Below, in pieces: positions 10,297 to 22,599 of a stretch of DNA of 64,000 nt. Below the pieces are notes generated by a model. It saw nothing but the letters and a program-made list of their open reading frames with translations. It searched no databases and was not told the DNA's origin. The number at the start of each line of letters is the position of its first letter. Positions within the stretch are counted from its first letter, which is position 1. The translations under genes were made by a program, and so were the position numbers. Source of the DNA: Lindgomyces ingoldianus (lineage: Eukaryota > Ascomycota > Dothideomycetes > Pleosporales > Lindgomycetaceae); assembly GCF_010093535.1 (NCBI RefSeq), contig NW_022985176.1, positions 1,000,665 to 1,064,664 on the forward strand. The letters are read 5' to 3'.

Positions 10297-12029
10297 ATTA
10301 TAGTATAAAGTTTTACTATTATGTTCTCTGCATTTTTAAACTAAAACTAGTCTAATTTAGCTAAGTGTTCTTACTCTAAGTATGTCTTTACACTGCTAGC
10401 AGTGTTTTCTAAACCTAAACGCTATATATATAGTTATTAATTATTAAAGTAGCAAGTGTAGTTTATTAATTAAAGATAATTTAAATAAAATAATAAAGTT
10501 TTTTCTATAAGTCCTCTTTTCTAGATTATATACTATAAGGTAGGCTACTATAGTTTTAAAAAAGTTTACTTAAGTATATTTAAAACTATAATTTAGTACT
10601 TATAAGCTAAAAGAAAGCTTTTTTTATAAGTAAAAAGACTAATTTAACTAGAATACTTTTTTTTAATAGCTGCACTAATAAAGTGCGCTTTAAATGTAAA
10701 AAACACTTTCTTTTTATCTATTTTAAAAGTTTAGAATGCTTACTATGCTTTAGTCTTTTTCTAACTAGTAATAAAATAAGCTTATAAGAGCTTTATTATA
10801 TTCTTTACACTTTTAAACTAAAACTAGTCTAATTTAGCTAGGTATTCTAGCTCTAGATAATCCTTTGTAATACTAGCTGTGTGTCTCTATATTCATGCTA
10901 TATATGCACGCTTACTTTAATAGTAATTTAAATTAATATTAAGTTTATCTATAATAAAAGCTTACTATTATTTAAACATAAGTTTTTTACTATTTATAAA
11001 ATTTTAATCTTAGGTATATATTTAGTAAAGTAGATTTACTAGGTCTAAAGAGTGCCTAAAAAGTCTCTTACACTTAAAGCAGTAAGAGTAGTATAAGGTG
11101 TTATTAAAAGTAATTTAGTAGTTAGTAAAAGTTAACTAGTAGTTTTTAGCTAAATTAGCTACTTAAGCTATACTTATAATTAAGTAATTTAATTATTAAT
11201 AAATATACTGCTAAAAGTTAACTTTAAATTAGGTAGAAGTATAGCTTTCAGTGCTATAAGAGTAGGTTTAGCTATTAACATAAATTATTAATTAACTCTA
11301 AAAAGCTTGCTTTAGCTAGAGTGTATTTTAATTCTAGAATTAAGGAGTAGTTAGTTAGACATTAGCAGTTGCCTCTAATTTTAATAAGTTATTAGTAGTC
11401 TTTAAGTTTCTACTTTAGCGCACTTTTTATAACTTTTCTAAAAGTAATTTTAATTATAAAGAAGAAAAGGTCTTAAACTTAAAGGCTTTAGTTAACTAAA
11501 AGTTAATAAAATTTAGTTTATAGACTAAATAGTGTAATATAATAGTGTGTAAGTATTATAACTTAAACTAAATTAAACATGTCTTAAAGCTTAGACATAG
11601 TTAAATAAGTAATTAGTATAATATTATAATAAGGCTATTACTAGAAAAAGTAAGTTTTTTAATATAATATAACAGCATAAGTAAGATAATAGGTCTAAAT
11701 GCAGTAGAAATCTACTTAGAGGCATATAGAAGTGCGTGGGGACTTAGAACCTAGGAATGCTATTAACACCTATAGGCCTTGTATAAAAGGATATTAGAAA
11801 ACTACTAAGCTAGCTATAGAGGCAAGGTGCAACTAAATACATAAGGGAATAGAGGTACAGCAGGGGGCAGGGCAGAGTTAGGGCTAATATAGGGTCCCTT
11901 TAGATAGGTTCTAGGCGACCTAAGATAGATACAATTTATAAGAATCAAGTTAGGGTTAGAGCTGATACAGAGACCCTTTAGATAGGTTCCGGGCGACCCG
12001 AGATGGAACGATTCATGAGAATCGTTACA
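10297..12029 (-). mobile_element. Gypsy3-related copy c: gag region plus 5' LTR
   Basis: 10297-11667 is similar to the gag part of copy b (about 8,840-10,006) but more divergent. 11668-12029 is a 362-bp LTR, 72 bp longer than the standard 290 because of a tandem duplication at 11879-11950/11951-12022. The rest of the element is absent, and copy b abuts it directly. No intact frame. Confidence 0.75.
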
Positions 12030-12773
12030 CTTAGAGGCCGACGGTAGGGTGTACAGTCCTACGTGAGGGCTAGTAGGCTACTAGAGTATGGTAGAGTGAC
12101 TAGATCGTGGTTTGTCCCTATAGCGGCAGTATAGTGGCCGGGTTAAACAGTCCTGTTAGACAGAATTAGAGGTATATATGTTGCAGGATATACAAATAAA
12201 ATTATAGCTCTTTAGAAAGCTAGAATGCTACTTAGTCTATATAAAAATAAACTAAATATTAAACACACCTTTTAAAGTTTATTTAAGGTTAGAACTATAT
12301 ACATGTTTAATAGTGCTAAGAATAAGTTGCCTAAGTTTAGATAAGCTTTATATAATAAACTTATTTAGCTTACTTAGACTTGTTTTATTTTCTTAGCCTA
12401 CCTTCTTACTAAATAATGCATTCTTCTGTAATCCTAGGCAGCTACGCTGCCTTTGCGTCTTCTAATTAGTCTATAAATAAGCCTTGCTCTAACCTAGCTA
12501 GATTATAGAGCACTTTAGGTAAAGTTATGTTAGTCTAACTATAGACTATAACACGCTGCCTTTTTTTTTTAGCAGCGTTCTTACTGCTCTGCTTACACAA
12601 CTATGTTAGTAAAAGTTTATTTATAAAGTAAGTGTCTACCTACTAAAAGGCGTCTATAATGTCTATCTTTTTTATACTAAATAGCTTGCTAGAACTATTT
12701 ATTCTATTATCTTTACACTACTCTCTGTTTTAATTCTCTTTATTAGATAAAGATAAAACCTTATAACACTTAC
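12030..12773. other. Unclassified sequence, no gene seen
   Basis: Roughly the first 150 bases are GC-richer than the rest. There is a small inverted repeat (CGCTGC/GCAGCG around a T run, 12554-12577). No open frame, transposon terminus or RNA gene was recognised. It hosts the Gypsy1 solo LTR that follows. Confidence 0.45.
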
Positions 12774-12974
12774 TGTAAGGCCGGATGTCCCAGAACGGGC
12801 CAGTATGGCCTCACCTGACCTGTTTGGAGGTTGTATGACCTGTGCTTCGTTTATAAGCATGAATCCTGACAAGCGAAGCTTGGCAGCGATTCGTCTCTCT
12901 TACAATACACTCCTATCTTTCTCCGAAAGCTTGCTCTCAGTGCTATCCGTGCTACTTACCATCCCATCTTTACA
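12774..12974 (+). mobile_element. Solo LTR of Gypsy1
   Basis: 201 bp, TGTAAGGCCGG to CATCTTTACA, TSD CTTAC on both sides (12769-12773 and 12975-12979). It is almost free of RIP changes, so it serves as a reference for the LTRs at 42403, 49700, 52393 and 59690. An open frame starting MASPDLFGG lies inside the LTR and recurs in other Gypsy1 LTRs; I treat it as incidental. A solo LTR implies LTR-LTR recombination that removed a full element. Confidence 0.95.
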
Positions 12975-14273
12975 CTTACTAGTTATTAAAGTTATTTTAT
13001 ATATTAACTTTATTCTTAAATAGGTGTGTAAAATGTGTAAAAAAGAACAACTAATGTAACACTTTTATCTCTAATGCTGCTTAAAATTATTTAGAGAAAG
13101 AAAAAAAAAAGCTTTTTTATTTTACTAAAGTAGTAAAAGCTTATAAGTAAAAGCTTACTAAAAAGCTAGTACATCTATTAAAGAAAAGTAAAGGTAATAG
13201 AAAGAGAGCATTTTAAACAAAATTATATCTAAAGATTACTAGATCTGTTAGAGGCTTACTATGTAAGATATTTAAAAGAGGACCTCTTCTTCTTAGATAA
13301 GATAGCAGCTTTTAAGGTAGTAGTAAAAGGTTAATTACCTCTTTAACCTCTTTCTACTAGTACTTGTCTCTAAAGGCTGCTGCTATCTAATAATACTATA
13401 GCTATTTCTTTTAAGATAAGTGCCTTATTACCTAGCTAGTTCCTTTTAAAAGAGTTTAGAGATACTCTTATACTAACTACTGCGTGTTTTATAAGTTTTT
13501 AGCTAGCTTCTAAGTGTTTTTACTAGTAAGCTATTTTATTTATTTTACTTTATATTTTATTTCTTAATCTTTTTATTTTAACTTTAATAAAGGAATTTTC
13601 ATAAGTGCTTTTTTAAGTTTTAAGACATAAAACTAAAGATATATTTTTATGTATAAGAGAAGCTTTAGCTTATAGTTATCTTTTCAAGTCTATAAAACTA
13701 TATAAAGTCTAATCTTTTTCTCTACTAGCTTTCTAGAGGGCCTAGGTATCTTAAAGTTTTTTGTTTTAAAATATACATAGTCTTTAAGGTAAATTTCTAG
13801 TCTGCGCTTTTATATTTAATTTACATATTATTCTATTATCTTCTAATTAGACTTAGCTTTAACTGCTAATTTCTAATATATATTTTATAAATTTAATAAG
13901 TAGTTAATTAATTCTAGTAGGTCTATAGGCTAGCTTCTATAAAGTGTGTAATAGAGTTAATAACTAAAGTTTACTTTATATAAGGTTTCTTTTATTATTA
14001 GCAGAGCTTGCTCTGCTTATTATATTCGGGTTTGCAGAACGAAAAGTTAAGCAGAATCTCCTCTTTTAGACGCGCTAGTTAGTTAGAATTTCTTTAGATA
14101 AACCCTAGTAACGCTGTTTCTCTGTCACCTTATGTGTTTCTTATATTCTTTTTTTAAAAAAAAATGTATACCTAATGTAAGTGCACCTTTGTGCTAATTT
14201 ACATGCAGTTTGCTCTAGCATGCGTTGTGTAAAACATATATAAATTATGTAGTTGCGTCTGTTCCACCTCTCT
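12975..14273. other. Unclassified AT-rich decayed repeat
   Basis: Continues the host of the solo LTR. Minus-strand translation of about 13,200-13,500 gives long stretches if RIP-type stops are ignored, which suggests a dead coding region, but I could not assign a family. A short perfect palindrome GCAGAGC/GCTCTGC is at 14001-14016. Nothing else is supportable. Confidence 0.4.
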
Positions 14274-14363
14274 AGCCACATTAGTGTGTTAGGGATTAGC
14301 ATTAGCCACATTAGTGTGTTAAGGATTAGCATCAGCCGCATTAGTGTGTTAGGGATTAGCAGT
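14274..14363. repeat. 30-bp minisatellite, 3 copies
   Basis: Units start AGCCACATTAGTGTGTTAGG at 14274, 14304 and 14334. They differ at a few sites only. The last part of the unit also forms the left edge of the window (position ~10-30), directly before the sister chimeric unit. A 77-codon minus-strand open frame over the array (LMLIPNTLMWL repeats) is a by-product. Confidence 0.93.
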
Positions 14364-14368
14364 TGCTC

Positions 14369-14740
14369 GCACACCTAAGTTGCTTACTTTTGCTAAGACC
14401 ACACTATAACAAACTTTATTATAGCCTATAACAACCTACTCTAGCACTATAGAGTATAGTACAGCCTAGAATATTATTTAGATACTACTTCTACTTCTTG
14501 CTTACATGTTTGCGCGTTATGCCTAGTCTAATTACACTGTCTGCAGCGCCTTTAAGATTGCTTATCTACTTTAGCTTACACCTGCTTCTTTGCCTTCTTC
14601 CTGTCACTGCGCGCTCTAAACTTATTTTAAGCTGTTAAGCGCAGGCCTTTCTAAATGTATCTGCCTTATTAGCTGCTTAAAGCTTAGTAATTTCCTATTA
14701 CGCTAACACTAGCTTATGTGCAATTATTACTACCCTTTGT
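14369..14740 (-). pseudogene. Fot1/pogo-like transposase, C-terminal fragment (copy A2)
   Basis: Minus-strand translation gives a basic lysine/arginine-rich tail, then CRQC-N-x-T-R-HNAQ-TC (about 14508-14555), a CX2CX4HX4C zinc knuckle, then an acidic QEVEVVS stretch. This matches the C-terminus of the full-length copies. The catalytic part is missing, so it is non-functional. Confidence 0.7.
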
Positions 14741-14841
14741 AAGGCTTTTTTTCTAGGGGCATTACCCCCCTAGAACTCTCTTTAAACGTAGAGCTACTTG
14801 CAACACAACTAATATCTACTAGGGATTGTTGCCTGCTGCTG

Positions 14842-14970
14842 TAATCTACTGTAGTTTGCTGCAATTTGCTATAGTTTGCCGCAATTTGCTGTAGTTTGCT
14901 ACAATTTGCTACAATTTGCTATAGTTTGCTGCAATTTGCTGTAGTTTGCTACAATTTGCTGCAATTTACT
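14842..14970. repeat. 10-bp tandem array, less mutated copy
   Basis: About thirteen units alternating TTTGCTGTAG- and TTTGCTGCAA-like forms. In the A1 copy many of the TTTGC units have become TTTAC, a G-to-A change. Confidence 0.88.
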
Positions 14971-16833
14971 TTATGCATTTTCTAACACTGCTAGGAAATC
15001 TCTTACTAACACCTCTAGGCATTAGCTTATTATATTTAAACAGCAGTTAAAGAAGTTAAACTAGCAGTTATGTAAGCAAAACAGCTTGTTAAGGTATTAC
15101 ATGTACTACATTAATCTTTGCAGCAATAGAGAGGCAGAGGCAGAGGCAGAGGCAGTGCTAGAGCTCCTTAGCACTTTAAGAAATTCCTGCAGAGGTAACA
15201 AACTACACAAGCTACAGCTCTACAACTAGAGCTTTAATGCTAAATTAATTAAATTAAAGATATTAAGTAACGTACTTCATAGGCGAGTTGCTCACACACC
15301 TGAGTCGCTTACTTTTGCCAAGACCCCACCCTAACAAACTCTATTATGGCCCATAACAACCCGCTCTGGCACTATATAGTACAGTACAGCCTAGAATATT
15401 ATTTAGATACTACTTCTACTTCTTACTTACACGTTTGCGCGTTATGCCTAGTCTAATTACACTATCTGCAGCGCCTTTAGAATAGCTTACCTACTTTAGC
15501 TTGCACCTGCTTCTTTGCCTTCTTTCTATTACTACGCGCCTTAAACTCCTTTAGAGCTATTAAGCGTAGGCCTTTCTAAATTATTAAAGTCTTTTCTGCC
15601 TTAATATGCTTTCTTTTATGTAATTTATGTTACATAGCAGCTTTATTAGCTGCTTAAAGCTTAGTAATTTTCTATTACACTAACACTAGCTTATGTGTAA
15701 TTATTGCTGCCTTTTTAAGACTTTTTTAAATACCTTAACTATAGAAGTTAGTAAACTATTTATATACTTCTAAATTTTTATCTTTATAAGCATTAATTAT
15801 AACTTAAGTTCTAAGGTATTACTTAGAGTTTACAACTACTAGAGCTTATTATATATAAGTAGTAGTAGTAATAAAGTGCGTAACTTTACATTAAGGCCTA
15901 TTATAACTTATTATAGGTTAAAAGAAACTAATCTAGCGCTTTAAAACTTTTCTTAGATATTACTAAAAGTAATTATAGCATAATAAGCTACTTTAAAGCA
16001 TAGCAGAAACTTTATTTTTATAATATAAGTAATTTAGTTACATATAAAGTTTTTAGCTTAGCACTTATACGCTTTTTTAAAAAAAGTAAAATAACCTACA
16101 TTAAATAGCTATAAAAAGTGTAATAAGTAAAAAAGTATATAAATAGTAATAATCTTATTATCTTTATAGTATTACTAGAAATAAAGTAAGTTATAGCTTT
16201 TATAGCTATTAATAACTAGCAGACAGTAGCTGCTAATAGTACACTTTTTTATATGTGTGTTAAAGTGCTTTAACTAGTCTAAACTAAGCTAATTAGTAGT
16301 CTAGCTACACTTAGAGATTATAATAACTTAATTCTAAAGTAGATTTTTCTTTTTATACTAGTTTAAAAAGTAGTTACTACTTTAAAAAATAATAAAAAGT
16401 AAAATAGCCTACTTTTTAGCATTAATGCCCTAGATAGCTGTTGTCTACTTCTAGTTACTTAGCTAGACTGCTTTTAGCTATTCTTATCTCTCTAAACTTA
16501 TAATAACTACTCTAGTAGATACCTAGCCTATTATAAACTCTGTTTTATTAAAGTTGTACATATTATTATTTTAGATGCTATACTTAGCTTTAATATTTTT
16601 TATAAAGTTAAACTAGCTTTAAATTACTATAAGATTTTTATAAAAAGCTTTTTTATAGTTATACTTACACTTAAACTTTACTTTAAGCTTTAAGTAACAC
16701 TTAATAAATATATTAAGCTAGTTTATGCTAATATAGCCTATATTATGCTTAGCATGTAAAGAATTAGCTATATTAGCTATAGCTGCTAGCTAGAGAGGAA
16801 ATCCTTGCGCATTTAGCTTAAGTATGTGCTAAA

Positions 16834-17450
16834 TGTTACGGCCAACAGTTAGACTGTAATGACCTAACTAGCTGTCCCACACAGCCTAAACGACGTTAGA
16901 TGGAAGACGCTTAGCCCCGCGCTAAGCGAATCACGTGACAGGACGGATAAGGAATGGCTTTAGCTTTTAGACAAAAGCCTTAGGGAATGTACTGTCTAAT
17001 GAGGACTTTAGCATTGTAGGCAGTGCAGGCGTTGCAGGCAGTTGCAGGTAATGCATGCAGCACATGCAACGCATGCAAACGCATGCAAACCCTATGTATA
17101 TAGTTTTAATTACAACTATAGTTAGAAAGTTGTAATTACTGTTTAGTTTATTATCTACTTTTACTTATTTAATAAACTAAGAAGCATTAAAACCTTTCTA
17201 AAGAGAACTCTGCTAACTTATATATCTTGCACTATATATACCTCTATTCCTATCCCTACAGATTAGGTTTACTAGCTCCCTATACAGCTGCTAGGCAAAC
17301 TATAAGCCTGCCTACTCTACCCTCTCTACATTCCTTACTCTGCTTAATAAACTGTACACTTAATCTAGCTAAGTCCTCCCTCTTCTGCTAAATACATTAT
17401 AGGCTAACGTACTTCTAGGAACACTATTTCCTAGAGTAAGAATTATAATA
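16834..17450 (+). repeat. 5' LTR of Gypsy2
   Basis: The left, outer half is GC-rich and unmutated (GACGTTAGATGGAAGACGC and neighbours), while the right, inner end is RIP-changed (AGAATTATAATA where the 3' LTR has AGGATTGTAACA). It contains a GCAGGCA/GCATGCA-rich microsatellite-like stretch at about 17020-17090. Confidence 0.93.
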
Positions 17451-20429
17451 GTAATTACCACCCTCTGCAAAGTATAGCTCCTTACACTACCTTCTTTAAT
17501 ACTAGTATAACAGGAGCTAGTGCTGCTAGCACTAGCAAAGTCCTATCTAAAAATAAAGAAGAATAAAACTAACAAAGATAATATCTCTAACATAAAATTA
17601 AAACACTAAAGGCATAACTCTAATAGTAGGCCTAATTACCCTAAACGCAACAGCTACATGCACTTTACATAGAGGTAGCTAAACTTAAGAACATAGTAAA
17701 AAAAAAAATAAGTATTAAGTTAAAAAAGTCTTTACACCTAGCCTTACTAAAACTTTTTAATAAGACTGTAAAAGATCTTAAACTATTCTTTACTTAATGC
17801 TACTTATACATGTAATATAATAAAAGCGCCTTTTAAACTTTTAAAGAAATAATTTCTTAAATAAGACTACACCTTAAAGGATTTTTAGCTATATAGTTCT
17901 AACTATATACTAATAATTAAATAAAGCATAAAACTATAAAAGAAATACTTTTTATTAAAATGTAAATAATTTTCTAAGACTTTAACTTTTTTAAGTAAGC
18001 TTTTACTACTATTTATAAGTAGCTAAACTAGAAAGAAAAGGCAGTTAACTAAATAAACACTCTATAATAAAAAAAAGGTATAGTCTAACTCTACACAGCC
18101 TGTTTCTGTAAACAACTAGCTATTAGCAGATAGATAGACTAGTTAGCTATTAGAAAGATGTTCTACAAAAAACTATCTAATAAAGTTAAAAATAAATTTA
18201 TGCATAGCAGTAAGCTAAATGCATTTAAAAAATACATTAAAAAAGTAATAATATATAATAAAAAGTATTAAGAACACTTTAAAAAAAACACCTTAGCATA
18301 ACATTTTAGAAACCTAAGGTGTTCTAGAAGAAAAAAAAAAGCTAAAGGTTTAATAGTAAACCTATAGACCTTAGTTATGCTAAACATACATAAGGCTTAC
18401 TTAAGAAAAAAAGTAAATTTTACTAAAGTAAGAAGCTACTATTAACTAAAAAATAGCAGAAATAGCTTAAAAAAAAGTGTGCCTTAACTATAAAAAAGTA
18501 AAACACTACTAATAAAAGTGCCTAGACTTTAGTAACTAAAAGAATAAAAAAAAACTAGCTATAAAAGCAATATATATAGAATAGAGTCTAATAGAACAAG
18601 AGATTTTAGATAGACTAGACAAATGTCTCTACTAGTAATGTAGAGATAATTACAAATCTAAAGAATACTCTATAGAATACTAGAAGGTTAAAGTATAAAA
18701 TAATAATAAAGTTTTTAAGGCACTAAAACAAGCTGCTACTTATAAGAAATAGTAAGGCTACACCTAAGCTGCAACATATATTGCAAATGTTAAAAAAAAA
18801 GAAAAGTTTTTTTTAAAACAACTAATAATAAAAATCTTAGCTTAGGAACTAAGATACTAATTTACTTATAGCAACTACTAAAAATGTAGCAACATATATA
18901 ACATATAAAGTTGCAAAAAGTTAATGTATAAAGTATATATTAATAATAATGTTAAAACTTATAGAATACTAAAAAAAATTACTAAAACACATTATGTAGT
19001 TATAAACACTAAAGAATAATAGAAAATATTCTAGAAAATTTTTAATAAAAAAAAGGCCTTAACTAGTAATGTACACTATTAATAACACTTAACCTATGCT
19101 AAGAACAAACTAACACACCTCCCCCTACATTAGCTGTCACCTGTAAGGACCTAGAAATTTAGTAAGATAAAGGATACTGCATCTTTTATAAAAGTAAATA
19201 ACATAATAAGTTTTAATGTACCTACTAAAGTTACCTATTACAGATTATTAGAACTAAAGAATACCTAAGGTAGACACAGGTCTAGCTAATACTAGTACAG
19301 AATAACCTTAGGGAATGCCCCTACACCTAGTACCTATGTAGTAATAAGTATTGCATTAAACACTAGCTAACTAAGTATAAGGCTAGCTAGTAGCTACATA
19401 GAATATAAGAAAGCGCACTTAAAAACAATACACTAGCTAGCATAGCATCTACCTATAAAATGCCACATTGCCTCTATTGCAAAGATAAAACAGACTATAA
19501 ACAGAAACTATAGACAGAGTGTAACAACAAGATAGAATGCACGTTCTATTACTTCTAATAGAGAGCGCACTAATAAAATAATTAAATGCTATATTACTAT
19601 AAGATAAAGAACGCCTAATGCACTATACTAGAATACATAATACTAGGACATTAGAAATATAAAGTATAATTAGACTAAATTATAAAATATAAAAATGCAG
19701 CTAAAGCTGTTAAAGAAGATAATAAAATAAACTATAAAAAAACTTTTTATAAGCTTTACATCTTTATTATAGTTAAATAAAGACTAGGCTAAAGCCTAAC
19801 TACTAAAATTACTCTCTAGCACTTTAGATAGAAGTAGACAGGCCTTGCTCTAATAGATAGTAGATGCACGTTTATAGTAATTAACTTAAGGTAGGTTAAC
19901 TAAAATAATATACCCTTTTAAAAAAAAAGAACCTTTTTAAGGTATCCTTAGCTAACACCTTATTAATAAAATATAAGGTAGAATAAATTTAACTTAAAAT
20001 AAAAGAACTTATTACTAAAGCTAAAAGAACTAACAACTAGATATCTTTTAACATACTACTGCTAAGAGGCAAATACTAAGTAATACTAGGCTATAACTAG
20101 CTTTATAAGCATAACCTAATAATTAACTAGCAAACTATGTCCCTAACTAACTAGGATTGCTTAGAAGTAACACAGTTAGCATTTTATAAAGACTTTAGCA
20201 GAACCTATTAACAAAGAAAACTAAAAAGGTTCCCTTATTAAGAACTAGAAGCCTAGGCTGTTTACTTAATAAAAGAAAAGCTAGAAGAAATCTCCTTTAA
20301 AGAATTTAAAAAAAGGGACCTTAATTAAGTTAAAATCTACTAAATAGCCTAAAAAGTAACTAAATTACTAGAAAATATAAAGATTATAAAAACATATTTA
20401 AAACCTCTAAAGACTCTAAAGAACTGCTA

Positions 20430-20559
20430 CTGTAAGGCCGAGATAGTGCTTACGTGCGACGGGTATATATACTATTCTGTACGCAATAATTAACTGTTGG
20501 GTAATTATTCGCACCTTTTTAGTTGTATTAGCGTAGTGGTACAGAGCTCCGTCCTTACA
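20430..20559 (+). mobile_element. Solo LTR of the TRIM family (T3)
   Basis: 130 bp, TGTAAGGCCGAGATAG to GTCCTTACA, TSD GCTAC (20425-20429 and 20560-20564). Little mutated compared with its host, so younger than the RIP of Gypsy2. It has one extra G in the central palindrome. Confidence 0.95.
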
Positions 20560-22300
20560 GCTACTACATTAGCCCTAGGATTACACTATTAACCTTAAGC
20601 TAAATCTATAATTAAAAACTTATAAGCTACAACTTTTAACAAAAGCCTAGAAAGACGCTCTGCAGAAGTATATAGATAGAATGTTAGCTTAAAGACATAT
20701 TAGAGAAAGTAATAGCCTAGTAGCATTAGCAGTAGTCTTTGCAAAAAAGAAAAACAGCAAGGTAAAAGTATGTTAAGATTACTAAACTCTAAATAATAAC
20801 ACTATAAGAGACTAGTATCCTCTACTAATTATTTAAAATATTATAAACTAACTTAAAGAAACTAAACATTTTACTAAATTTAATGTCTAAGACAGATTTA
20901 ATAAAATAAAGATAAAAAAAAGAACATAAATAAATAACAGCCTTTTAAACCTCTAAAAGACTATATAAGCTTCTTATTATACTATTTAGACTAACTAACG
21001 CCCTAGCAACTTTCTAACAAGTTATTAACACTGCACTTAATCCTTACCTAGACATATTTATACTTATGTACTTAGATAATGTCTTAATATACATAAAAAA
21101 AACTAAGTAGATTACATATTTAAAGTAAAACTTATACTTAACAGACTTTAATAATATAGACTTTACTTATAACTAGAAAAATATAAATTTAACATATAAA
21201 AAACAGAATACCTAGTATTTATTATTAATAAAGAAGAAATAAAGATAGACCTTACTAAAGTAGACAAGGTACTTAACTAGCTAACACTAATAATAGTAAC
21301 AGAAATTAAAGGATTTCTAGGCCTTACTAGCTACATATAAAGAATAATTAAAGACTACTTAAAAATTACGCTTTCTCTTACAAACGCCACCTTAAAAGAA
21401 TAAGCAACATAGAAATTCTAATAGACAGAAGAAATAAAGAAAGCCTTCTAAAAGCTAAAACAAATAATAATAAGCTACCCTGTCCTTAAGATGTACAACT
21501 TTACACTAGAAATAAAAGTGCACACTAATGCTTCTCTAAGAGTAGAAAAAGCAGCACTTTCCTAGAAATAAAAGAATAGTTAATAGCATCTAGTAGCCTA
21601 CTACTTAGCAAAATTTGCACTATTAGAGTAAAAATATACTATCCCTAATAAAGAACTAAAAGCTATAGTTAATGCATATAGAAACTAGAAAGTTAAACTT
21701 TAAAGTCTTAGTTAGTAATTTATAATCTTTACTAACTACATAAACTTTGTTACTTTTCTTACTACTAAAAAACTTTTACTAATGCATGTATAATAGGCTA
21801 TAGAACTTGCCTAATTTAATTTTATTATTAAACATATAGCTAAGAGCAGCAACTAGCAGGTAAACACTCTAAGTAAACGTGCTAATTACTTTAAAAAAAA
21901 TAAAAAAAATTCTAAAAAATTTATAATCTTTAAAAAAACTCTAAAAAAAACTAGTTTATAAAAGACTAAACTAAAAAAAACTACTATGTTCTTTTATAAT
22001 AGTTAAACAAAGATAGAAAAACTTAATAAAGAAATACTATAAAGCCTCTATGTTTAGACACCTAAGAATTAGATTATTATAAAAGAAAATTAAAACTGCT
22101 ATACCTTAAAAAGTACTTTAATTAAAACACTTATATACTAAAGTCTTATAGAAATGTAACACTTGTAACAAAAACAACTCTTAATGCTATAAACTATATA
22201 GACTACTTTAACTAATTACAGCACTAAGTTAACTATAGACTATAATAACTATAGATTTTATTACTAGACTGCTACTATTAAGAGAACCTAGTATAGAAAG

Positions 22301-22566
22301 TGTTGAATAGACTCTCTGCTAGCTAGCACTTAGTGTCAGCAAATGCGTACAAGACAGAGAGGGTTGCACGGTGTAAACATTGCACAGGGGTGTTAGGTAA
22401 CTAGTGTTAATTACTTCTTATTTTTCCTTTATATAGAGGAAAAGGGGGATATCTAGATGTTTGCGCACAGAGGTTTGCGCACAAGCATTATGTAACATAG
22501 ATACGTAATCCTGCTTATGCGTGATTGCTTATATCTAGGCCGCAACGCTGCTGCTGTGTACAGACA
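22301..22566 (-). repeat. 3' LTR of the Copia element
   Basis: 266 bp. The outer left end is unmutated (GTCAGCAAATGCGTAC, GGTTGCACGGTG), the inner right end is RIP-changed (ATACGTAATCCTGCTTATG versus ATACGTGATCCTGCTCGTG in the other LTR). Confidence 0.93.
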
Positions 22567-22599
22567 CTAGTAACTTTTCTTTTTGTCTAAAAAGTTACC

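Larger units (their letters stand above)
14364..15267. repeat. Chimeric repeat unit, copy A2
   Basis: Sister of 1-1545 without the TRIM: Fot1-like terminal part (14364-~14740), then the unrelated tail with a 10-bp array (14842-14970) and (GAGGCA)4 (15131-15154). It ends ATATTAAGTA at the TA where Fot1 copy F1 is inserted. It is less RIP-mutated than A1, so it is the better template. Confidence 0.8.

Noticed and set aside
12805..13023. 72-codon ORF beginning MASPDLFGG, recurring at 42434, 52374 and 59668
   Set aside because: It recurs because it is part of the Gypsy1 LTR. It reads out of the LTR into different flanks each time, so it has no conserved end.
14274..14363. TTAGGG-containing repeats as a possible telomere or interstitial telomeric tract
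   Set aside because: TTAGGG occurs once per 30-bp unit and is not tandem; the array is an ordinary minisatellite.
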